A DNA stretch of 14,083 bases from an uncultured Alphaproteobacteria bacterium (lineage in GTDB: Bacteria > Pseudomonadota > Alphaproteobacteria > Rhizobiales > Hyphomicrobiaceae): contig CALFEM010000221.1 in NCBI GenBank assembly GCA_937950105.1, positions 1 to 14,083 on the forward strand, in the 5' to 3' direction. Position 1 is the first letter of the stretch, and every line of letters starts with the position of its first letter. The position numbers and the translations under genes are program-made. This document shows positions 8,205 through 14,083 of this stretch, piece after piece. The notes beneath the pieces were generated by a model. The model saw only the letters and a program-made list of their open reading frames with translations. It had not been told where the DNA came from and did no database searches.

Positions 8205-8738
8205 ATGTTGGCCGAGATTTCATCCAGGACGCTGAAGTCGTTCTTCGATACGTCGCCGATACCGTTGACGCTGGCGTCGCCCGTTTTCGACGATTGCCCG
8301 GTCATCCTGTGCAACGACGCCTTCCTCGATCTGACCGGCTACACGCGCGACGAGGTGATCGGCCGCAATTGCCGGTTCCTGCAAGGTCGTAACACCGATC
8401 CGGTGGCACGCCGGACCATGCGCGCGTCGGTCGAGAACCGCAGCGAAGCGCTCGTGCAGGTGACGAACTATCGCAAGGACGGCAGCGAGTTCGAGAACTT
8501 CGTTTTCATGTTGCCGATCCTGGATGCCAACGGCGGGCTGCTCTACATGCTCGGGTCGCAGTGCGACATCACCGCGCCCATGCGTAAGCTGACGCCGGTC
8601 GAGCATGCACAGATGCTGGAGGAGGGCATCGAGCTGGCCACGCCCCGGCTCGTCGCGCGCGACCATATGCGCCTGCTGCCGCGACCACCGATGGTGCAGG
8701 CGGTGCGGACCCGCTTGACGGCAGAGCTGTTCGAGTAG
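8205..8738 (+). CDS. Short LOV-domain (PAS) blue-light sensor protein
   Basis: A 177-residue protein with one LOV domain, a flavin-binding PAS domain that senses blue light through a cysteine-flavin adduct. Seen: the LOV core motif GRNCRFLQG (53-61) with photoactive Cys56, and flavin contacts Asn55, Arg57, Gln60, Asn88 (NYRKDG), Asn98 and Gln119 (GSQCDIT). All canonical positions are intact, so photochemistry is expected. No kinase, helix-turn-helix or GGDEF/EAL output domain follows; the last 50 residues are charged and probably helical (PVEHAQMLEEGIE...). It therefore resembles short LOV proteins that signal through partner proteins. The ATG at 8205 has GGGGATCGG just upstream; an in-frame GTG at 8160 has its GGAG only one base away and is less likely. 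The 271-base gap to the divergent SDR shows no clear promoter. Confidence 0.92.
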   Translation: MLAEISSRTLKSFFDTSPIPLTLASPVFDDCPVILCNDAFLDLTGYTRDEVIGRNCRFLQGRNTDPVARRTMRASVENRSEALVQVTNYRKDGSEFENFVFMLPILDANGGLLYMLGSQCDITAPMRKLTPVEHAQMLEEGIELATPRLVARDHMRLLPRPPMVQAVRTRLTAELFE

Positions 8739-8769
8739 GCCGGCGGAGATGGCGGGCTAGCGCGACGGC

Positions 8770-9705
8770 TCAGACGAAGAAGCGCTCGAAGCTCATGCCC
8801 CTGTGGCCGAAGCTCGCGACATCGGGATGGAAGATCTCGGCGAGGATTTCCGCGCTTTCGACCAACCGCGGGCCCGGCCGGTTGAAGAACGCATTGCCGT
8901 CGGCGAGGTAGACTTCACCCGCCCGCACCGCCCTCAGGCCGTTCCAGACCTGATGACCGTGGAGAGCGGCCATCTCGCGCCGCGTCACGGCGAGGTCGTA
9001 GCCGCACGGCGCCACCAGGATCACATCCGGATCAGCGGCTGCCACGTCCTCCCATGCGATCCACGGTGAATTGGCGCCGGTCTCTCCGAACAGGTTGATG
9101 CCGCCGGCGGTATCGATCAGCTCCGGCATCCAGTGGCCGCCGGACATGGCGGGTTCGATCCACTCGACGAAGGCGAGACGTGGTTTCGGGCGCCCGTGCG
9201 TCAAGGTGCTGAGGGCCGCAAGGCGGGCGCCCATCTCGTTCGTGAGACGCGCGCCCTCCTCGGGGCGACCGATGGCGTCGGCGACGCGGCGGATGTCGCT
9301 CATCACGTCGTCCATGGTGTGCGGGCGCAGCGACACGACGTTGGCGGCGTGATCGGTCCAGGAGCAGACGGCGCTTTCGACGTCGGCGAGCGATACCGCG
9401 CAGACCTCGCACTGGTCCTGCGTCAGGATCACGTCGGGGGCGAGCGCCTTGAGACCGGCGGCGTCAACCTCGTAGACGGCGAGGCCGTCCTGCACGAGTG
9501 CTTTCACACGGTCGTCGATGTCGCGGCTTGAGCCCTCGACCTTGAATTTGGCGCGGGTGAGCGGCGGCAGAGCCAGCACAGCAGCGGGCCAGTCGCATTC
9601 GTGCGAGCGGCCGACCTGCGTGCTGCCGGCGCCGAGCGCATGCACGATCTCGGTGGCGCTGGCGATCAGCGATACGATGCGGGGCGAGGAAGCGGTCTGG
9701 GTCAT
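8770..9705 (-). CDS. BtuF-like cobalamin-binding protein without signal peptide
   Basis: A 311-residue member of the helical-backbone metal receptor (TroA/BtuF-like) superfamily, usually annotated as cobalamin-binding protein. Seen: RIVSLIASATEIVHALGAG (9-27), the typical first strand and helix; LTQDQCEVCAVS (94-105), a motif of the BtuF-like branch with two cysteines; FVEWIEPAMSGGHWMPELIDTAGG (around 179-202); and a C-terminal FFNRPGPRLVESAEILAEIFHP block. No signal peptide or lipobox precedes the fold, so it should be cytoplasmic, unlike periplasmic BtuF. No permease or ATPase gene is adjacent. The ATG at 9705 is preferred over one at 9753 because it lies just before the fold; neither has a good ribosome site. 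It converges on the LOV gene with a 31-base gap. Corrinoid binding is inferred from family. Confidence 0.88.
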   Translation of the reverse strand: MTQTASSPRIVSLIASATEIVHALGAGSTQVGRSHECDWPAAVLALPPLTRAKFKVEGSSRDIDDRVKALVQDGLAVYEVDAAGLKALAPDVILTQDQCEVCAVSLADVESAVCSWTDHAANVVSLRPHTMDDVMSDIRRVADAIGRPEEGARLTNEMGARLAALSTLTHGRPKPRLAFVEWIEPAMSGGHWMPELIDTAGGINLFGETGANSPWIAWEDVAAADPDVILVAPCGYDLAVTRREMAALHGHQVWNGLRAVRAGEVYLADGNAFFNRPGPRLVESAEILAEIFHPDVASFGHRGMSFERFFV

Positions 9706-9782
9706 GCCCGCGTCATGCCATCGCGCCGGGCGCGCGACAAGTCGCTCTGGCATGCGGGCTTGGGATCAGCGCCACCCATCCG

Positions 9783-10952
9783 TCAACGTGGCACGCCGCG
9801 CGCCAGCACAGGGCCACGCGCTTCGATGCGACGGGCCAGCGCGTTGAACATGCGCCGCCCCGGTTCCTCGACGAAGCGGTAGGTGAGCGGCGCCAGCGTC
9901 AGGACGACGAGCAGGTAGGCCGCGTGCAGGAGATCGAGCAGCAGCGTGCTCTGGTGCGTCAGCACGCGCAACTGGATACCGTCCTCGGTAATGGTGCGCC
10001 ACAGATCGAGGCCGAGCTTCCTCTGCACCACGCTCGCGGCCAGCGCGAACACGAACGCGACGAGGCCATGCACCATGTAGATCGAATACGACCAGTCGCC
10101 GAGCCGCTGGAATGGGCCGGATTGCAGCGCGCGGGAGACGGCGCCACGCTCGGCGCTGAAGACGACGACGACGATAGCGAACAGGAACGGCGCCGCGAAT
10201 GAAAGGCTCGAGCGCCAGGCGAGCGAGACGAACGCCACGACGGCGGCCACCGCCGCGATTTCGGCCAGCGTCGCGCCCAGGCCGGCGAAGCGCGGCATCC
10301 GCGTGTGAACGAGATACGCGAGATGTCCGGCGGCGAAACCGGCAAGACAACGCAGGAAGCCGTAGTCGGTCGTGGCGTCCATGCCGCGCGTCGACAAGGC
10401 GACGAGAGCGAGCAGCGATGCCGCGCCGAGGATGGCCATGACCATGCCGCGCGCCCGCGCGAACGTAATCGCGACGACGGCAAACACGAGATAGGTCCAG
10501 AACTCGGCGCTGATGCTCCAGCTCGGTCCGTTCCAGTGTGGCTCGGCCGTCAACCCCATGCCCTGCAGCAGCAGCACGTTGGCCGGCAGATCGTGCAGCG
10601 GGTTCGGTCCCGTCGCGCTGAAAGCCGGCGCCCCGACCGAAACGCCCGCCACGCTCGACAGGACGAGCTTCAGCAATTCGACCGCGACGAACGCCGCCAG
10701 TACGGCGATGTGCAGCGGCCAGACGCGGCCGAACCGGCGCACCATGAACGAAGCGCCGTCGAGCCGGTCGTTGAGCTTGGCGGCGTAGGCGTGGGTGATT
10801 ACGAAGCCCGACAGGACGAAGAAGAAGTCCACGAACAGGAACGCGTTGCGCAGGAACGGCAGAGCGAACTGGTGGCTCAGGACCGGCAAATGGAACGAGG
10901 CGACGAGCAGGGCGGAAATTCCGCGCCAGCTGTCGAGGACGGTGAAACGCAA
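9783..10952 (-). CDS. Acyltransferase 3 family integral membrane protein (OafA/YrhL-like)
   Basis: Inner-membrane O-acyltransferase of about 389 residues and roughly ten hydrophobic helices. Family members transfer acetyl or other acyl groups to sugars of lipopolysaccharide, exopolysaccharide, Nod factors or peptidoglycan. Seen: LDSWRGISALLVASFHLP with conserved Arg10 and His21, FFFVLSGFVIT (43-53), RRFGRVWPLH (72-81), NGPSWSISAEFWTYL (141-155), GDWSYSIYMVHG near the C-terminal third, and a final RFVEEPGRR. The start is inferred to be TTG at 10952: AGGAG lies 6 bases upstream (10959-10963) and the family's N-terminus begins there. The same frame stays open to 11612 but that stretch lies over the opposite-strand methyltransferase and has no acyltransferase features. 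The acceptor is unknown; the divergent methyltransferase hints at a surface-glycan role. Confidence 0.93.
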   Translation of the reverse strand: MRFTVLDSWRGISALLVASFHLPVLSHQFALPFLRNAFLFVDFFFVLSGFVITHAYAAKLNDRLDGASFMVRRFGRVWPLHIAVLAAFVAVELLKLVLSSVAGVSVGAPAFSATGPNPLHDLPANVLLLQGMGLTAEPHWNGPSWSISAEFWTYLVFAVVAITFARARGMVMAILGAASLLALVALSTRGMDATTDYGFLRCLAGFAAGHLAYLVHTRMPRFAGLGATLAEIAAVAAVVAFVSLAWRSSLSFAAPFLFAIVVVVFSAERGAVSRALQSGPFQRLGDWSYSIYMVHGLVAFVFALAASVVQRKLGLDLWRTITEDGIQLRVLTHQSTLLLDLLHAAYLLVVLTLAPLTYRFVEEPGRRMFNALARRIEARGPVLARGVPR

Positions 10953-11114
10953 GGCCAGCTCCTGATACCCCGGGACGCGCCGATCATCCCCGCTCGCTGC
11001 CGGGTAAGCAATTCTTCGATTTGTGCACGGTAAAGCGGGGGTGTCGGTGCATAGTCCCGGCCGGTTCAGCGGGCGGCGGCACGTGCCCGGCACGAAAATG
11101 GGAACAACGCGCAC

Positions 11115-12014
11115 ATGGGCATCAACTCCGACGAGGCTTTGGCGATCGCGGCACTCCGCCGCAACAAGCTCGCGGGCGACGAGATCGTCTGCCTCGGCCG
11201 GCCGGAGCTGTTCCTCGATGCCCGTGAGGCGGCCCGCGCTGTGGTGGCATCGGGGGCAGCAGCGGATGCTGGCGCGATCTCGGCAGCGGTACGCGAGCCG
11301 TTCGCCGAACCGCTGTTGCGGTTGATGGGCTTCTCGCGCATCCGCTCGCTCGACGCTTCGCCCTATGAAGGCGCCGAGCTGATTCACGATCTCAACACGC
11401 CGCTGCCGGATGCCCTCGTCGGCACGACAGGATTTCTCTATGACGGCGGCACCATGGAGCACGTGTTCGACGTGGCGACCGTACTGCTCAACATGGCTCG
11501 TCTCGTGCGCCCCGGTGGCACGTTGCTGATCTCGACGCCCGCCAACGGCCAATGCGGGCACGGCTTCTATCAATACTCGCCGGAGTTTTTCTATCGCGCG
11601 CTCGAGGCGCACGGCTTCGAGGACGTGCGCGTCTATCTCGTCGGCCTGATGAAGCCGTCACGCTGGTTCCGCGCCGTCGATCCGAAGGCGGCGGGACGTA
11701 GATTGCAGTTCAACACTGCCGAGCCGATGCAACTCATCGTCGTCGCGCGCCGGACGGGCGGCGAGATCACCGCACGCTCGCACACGCCGTTGCAGAGCGA
11801 CTATGCCGAGCAGGGCTGGAAGGTATCGGCGGAGGAACTGCGCAAGGCGCACGACGACTGGCGCTCGCCGAAGGCGCGGCTGCGCGCGGCGCTACGCGAT
11901 CGCGCAATCTATCCGGCAGCGATCGCCGTGCGCCACGTGCTCGGCTTCGGCATGCCGGGCCTGTGGCGGCGCTCGCACTTCCAGCCGGTCGATCCGGTGC
12001 AGGGGACGATCTAG
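11115..12014 (+). CDS. Atypical class I SAM-dependent methyltransferase-like protein
   Basis: A 299-residue protein with the second half of a class I methyltransferase fold: a strand with YDGGTMEHVFD (109-119) in the place of motif II, LLNMARLVRPGGTLLISTPANGQCGHGFYQYSPEFFYRAL split over 124-162 with the post-II PGG turn, and a following HGFEDVRVYL strand. The usual glycine-rich SAM loop (GxGxG) is absent; the equivalent region reads SLDASPYEGAELIHDLN (78-94). Such methyltransferase-like proteins are often found with sugar or surface-polysaccharide genes; the substrate is unknown. The ATG at 11115 follows GGGAAC by about 9 bases. It is divergent from the acyltransferase (162-base gap, no clear promoter). 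Its TAG stop is the first three bases of a heptamer repeat array. Confidence 0.85.
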   Translation: MGINSDEALAIAALRRNKLAGDEIVCLGRPELFLDAREAARAVVASGAAADAGAISAAVREPFAEPLLRLMGFSRIRSLDASPYEGAELIHDLNTPLPDALVGTTGFLYDGGTMEHVFDVATVLLNMARLVRPGGTLLISTPANGQCGHGFYQYSPEFFYRALEAHGFEDVRVYLVGLMKPSRWFRAVDPKAAGRRLQFNTAEPMQLIVVARRTGGEITARSHTPLQSDYAEQGWKVSAEELRKAHDDWRSPKARLRAALRDRAIYPAAIAVRHVLGFGMPGLWRRSHFQPVDPVQGTI

Positions 12015-12079
12015 TGAGTAGTGAGTAGTGAGTAGTGAGTAGTTAAAGCCACTACTCCCTACTCCCTACTCCCTACTCC
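12012..12079. repeat. Inverted array of heptamer repeats between convergent genes (likely bidirectional terminator)
   Basis: Four tandem TAGTGAG units (12012-12039) plus TAGT, then a short spacer (12044-12050), then four tandem CTACTCC units (12052-12079). The arms pair over 29 bp or more with one mismatch (T opposite C) every 7 bp, at 12036/12058, 12029/12065, 12022/12072 and 12015/12079. The first unit includes the TAG stop of the methyltransferase; the last ends 12 bases before the dnaJ stop. The position suits a terminator for both convergent genes. On the plus strand CTTATTT follows the right arm. Confidence 0.85.
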
Positions 12080-12091
12080 TTATTTCCCGCC

Positions 12092-13239
12092 TCAGCTCTT
12101 GCCCTCGAAGAATTCCTTCACGCGCGCGAAAAAGCCGGCGCTGTGCGGAGAGGTCTCCTTGTGGCTTTCCTTCTCGAACTCCTCGAGCAACTCGCGCTGG
12201 CGGCGCGTCAGGTTCTTCGGCGTCTCCACCTCGACCTGGATGTACATGTCGCCGGTTACCTTCGAGCGCAGCACCGGCATGCCCTTGCCGCGCAGGCGGA
12301 ACTGTTTGCCGGTCTCGGAGCCCTCGGGAACCTTGACGCGCGTGACCGTGCCCTCGACCGTCGGCACATCGATCTGCCCGCCGAGCGCGGCGGTGGTCAT
12401 CGAGATCGGCACCTTGCAGAACAGGTCGGCGCCGTCGCGCTGGAAGAACTCGTGCGGCCTGATGGACAGGAAAATATAAAGGTCGCCGGCCGGACCGCCG
12501 CGCAACCCGGCCTCGCCCTCACCGGCAAGACGAATGCGCGTGCCGTCCTCGACGCCGGCCGGGATGTTCACTGCCAGCTTGCGCTCCTTGGTGACGCGCC
12601 CGGCGCCCGAGCACGACGGACACGGGTCGGCGATCACCTCGCCACGGCCGTGGCACGCCGGGCAGGTCCGCTCGATGGTGAAGAAGCCCTGTGAGGCGCG
12701 CACCTTGCCCTGGCCGGCGCAGGTCGGGCAGGTGGTGGGTTTGGTGCCGGGCTTGGCGCCGGAACCGGAGCAGGCTTCGCAGGCGACGCTGGTCGGCACC
12801 ACGATCTCGGCGTTCTTGCCGGAATAGGCCTCCGCCAGCGCGATCTCCATATTGTAACGCAGGTCGGCGCCGCGCTCGCGCCCGGAGCGCTGGCGCTGGC
12901 CGCCGCCGCGCCGCCCGCCCATGAACTCGCCGAACAGGTCGTCGAACATGTCCGACATGGACGAGGCGAAGTCCGGCCCGAAGCCGCCGCCCGGATGACC
13001 GCCGCCGCGACCGCCTTCGAAAGCGGCATGCCCGAACTGGTCGTAGGCGGCGCGCTTTTGCGGGTCCTTGAGCGCTTCGTAAGCCTCGTTCAGCTCCTTG
13101 AACTTCTGCTCGGCGACCTTGTCGCCCGGGTTCTTGTCCGGGTGGTGCTCCTTGGCGAGCCGGCGGAACGCCGATTTCAGGTCCGCCTCACTGGCGTTCT
13201 TGGTGACGCCGAGAACCTCGTAATAATCGCGCTTGGCAT
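12092..13239 (-). CDS. dnaJ: Chaperone DnaJ (start region appears frameshifted by one base)
   Basis: Hsp40 co-chaperone that delivers substrates to DnaK and stimulates its ATPase. Seen in order: J domain [10 protein letters not shown]...HHPDKNPGD with the HPD motif, a Gly/Phe-rich segment ([16 protein letters not shown]), four zinc-finger repeats [24 protein letters not shown] and CPSCSGAG, then the C-terminal substrate and dimer domains. Length from the J domain is 381 residues, normal for DnaJ. The start is odd: the family begins M-A-K-R-D, but here the ATG (13237-13239, complement) is followed by CCAAGCGCG, so it is one base out of frame with the J domain; ATGGCC would restore it. Without that base the nearest in-frame start is a GTG at 13327, adding about 30 unrelated residues; ATGs at 13420 and 13450 are further. 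The gene is downstream of dnaK. Confidence 0.94.
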
Positions 13240-13500
13240 GTGCGTCGTTCGTCCCTGGTCGCTGCTGCCGGCCGCTGGCGGCGCTGGCGCGCGACGCGTG
13301 GTGGAAAAATCTTGCCGGTTGTGCCACGGCAGCGCGATCCGCGCGCTCGTTGCGCACCGGTCCGCTCAGTCGCCGTGCGTGCGGATAGTATCTCGGGGGA
13401 GGGCCGGCGGCGGCAGACATTCGTCCGCGTCGACGTGCATCCTGTAACACAGTGCCCTCGACGCAACGCGCAAGCGGGCAATCAAGCGGACACGATCGGC

Positions 13501-13525
13501 AAAGGGCCCGGCTGATACCGGGCCC
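13501..13525 (-). terminator. Hairpin terminator between dnaK and dnaJ
   Basis: Read on the minus strand, GGGCCCGG and CCGGGCCC (13525-13518 and 13511-13504) form a perfect 8-bp GC-only stem with loop TATCAG, followed by TTTG. It lies 14 bases after the dnaK stop and about 260 bases before dnaJ, so it should cut or reduce read-through. The remaining gap (13240-13500) shows no gene I can support and no clear heat-shock promoter. Confidence 0.8.
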
Positions 13526-13539
13526 CCGCCTTGGGTTCG

Positions 13540-14083
13540 TCAGGCCGACCGCTTCTTGTCGTCGTCCTTGACCTCTTCGAAGTCGGCATCGACGACGTTT
13601 TCGCCGCCGCTGCCGCCCGACGAGGCCTGGTCGGAGCCGGCGTCGTCGCCGCCGCCCGGCTGGCTGGCATAGATCGCCTCGCCGATCTTCATCGCCGCCT
13701 GCGCCAGCACCGTGGTCGCCGCCTTGATCTTCTCGGCGTCGCCGCTTTCGAGCGCGCTCTTGGTCTCGGCCACCGCCTTCTCGATGTCACCCTTCACGGC
13801 TGCCACCTTGGCGTTGTCCTTGTGCTCATCGAGCTGCTTCTCGGTGGCGTGCACGAGCGACTCGGCGTGGTTCTTCGCCTCCGCCAGCTCGCGCTTCTGC
13901 TTGTCCTCGGCGGCGTGAGCCTCGGCGTCCTTCACCATGCGCTCGATCTCGGTGTCGCTGAGACCGCCGGTCGCGCGGATCTGGATCGACTGCTCCTTGC
14001 TGGTCGCCTTGTCCTTCGCAGAAACGTGCACGATGCCGTTGGCGTCGATGTCGAAGGTCACCTCGATCTGCGGCACGCCGCGC
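13540..14083 (-). CDS. dnaK: Chaperone DnaK, C-terminal part (cut by right window edge)
   Basis: Hsp70 chaperone; the 180 visible residues cover the end of the substrate-binding beta domain ([20 protein letters not shown], then [15 protein letters not shown]), the helical lid (from [19 protein letters not shown] through [29 protein letters not shown]), a flexible Gly/Ser/Asp tail and the conserved end [15 protein letters not shown]. That ending corresponds to the acidic EEVK/EEVD-like tail of bacterial DnaK. The ATPase domain and start are outside the window. dnaJ lies downstream on the same strand, separated by 300 bases and a terminator hairpin. Nothing abnormal is seen in the visible part. 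Confidence 0.97.
   Translation of the reverse strand, partial: RGVPQIEVTFDIDANGIVHVSAKDKATSKEQSIQIRATGGLSDTEIERMVKDAEAHAAEDKQKRELAEAKNHAESLVHATEKQLDEHKDNAKVAAVKGDIEKAVAETKSALESGDAEKIKAATTVLAQAAMKIGEAIYASQPGGGDDAGSDQASSGGSGGENVVDADFEEVKDDDKKRSA

Noticed and set aside
7442..8392. 316-codon plus-strand open frame across the SDR and the start of the LOV gene
   Set aside because: Opposite or out of frame with two well-supported genes; composition is shadow-like.
11078..11087. GGCACGTGCC palindrome upstream of the methyltransferase
   Set aside because: A single 10-base GC-rich palindrome with no partner site; not enough to call an operator.
10953..11612. 220-codon upstream extension of the acyltransferase frame
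   Set aside because: It lies over the opposite-strand methyltransferase gene and has no acyltransferase features; a TTG start with a good ribosome site sits at 10952.

Overview
The window is GC-rich DNA from an alphaproteobacterium, most likely of the order Hyphomicrobiales. This rests on three things seen in the sequence: a divergent ethylmalonyl-CoA mutase / crotonyl-CoA carboxylase-reductase pair, the gene order proA-nadD-rsfS-rlmH, and a dnaK-dnaJ pair. No rRNA, tRNA, CRISPR array, insertion sequence or phage gene was recognised, so the genus cannot be named. Almost everything is conserved chromosomal housekeeping or ordinary accessory metabolism. I do not see an obvious new multi-gene system; the more interesting material is small.

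Layout. Positions 1-2967 hold ethylmalonyl-CoA pathway genes: ecm (minus strand, cut by the left edge), a small three-helix membrane protein (minus), and ccr (plus), which ends in a strong hairpin terminator. The regions upstream of ecm and ccr share a short TATTGCA-nn-GCA element that could be a common operator. Positions 3102-7069 run on the plus strand: proA, a small exported protein with two sequence repeats and a lysine-rich tail (preceded by a possible EcfG-type stress promoter and followed by a terminator), nadD, rsfS and rlmH. These cover proline synthesis, NAD synthesis and ribosome maturation or silencing.

Positions 7106-12014 are accessory: a short-chain dehydrogenase (minus), a short LOV blue-light sensor (plus) divergent from it, a BtuF-like cobalamin-binding protein without a signal peptide (minus), an acyltransferase-3 membrane protein (minus, probable TTG start), and a divergent atypical SAM-methyltransferase (plus). 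Ecm is a B12 enzyme, so the B12-binding protein may be functionally linked, but it lies 8 kb away and this is inference.

Positions 12092-14083 hold the chaperone genes dnaJ and dnaK (both minus; dnaK is cut by the right edge), separated by a hairpin terminator. The dnaJ start region looks as if one base is missing: the expected ATG is out of frame by one. The gap between the methyltransferase and dnaJ stop codons is filled by an inverted array of heptamer repeats that begins in the methyltransferase stop codon and probably folds into a long hairpin serving both convergent genes.
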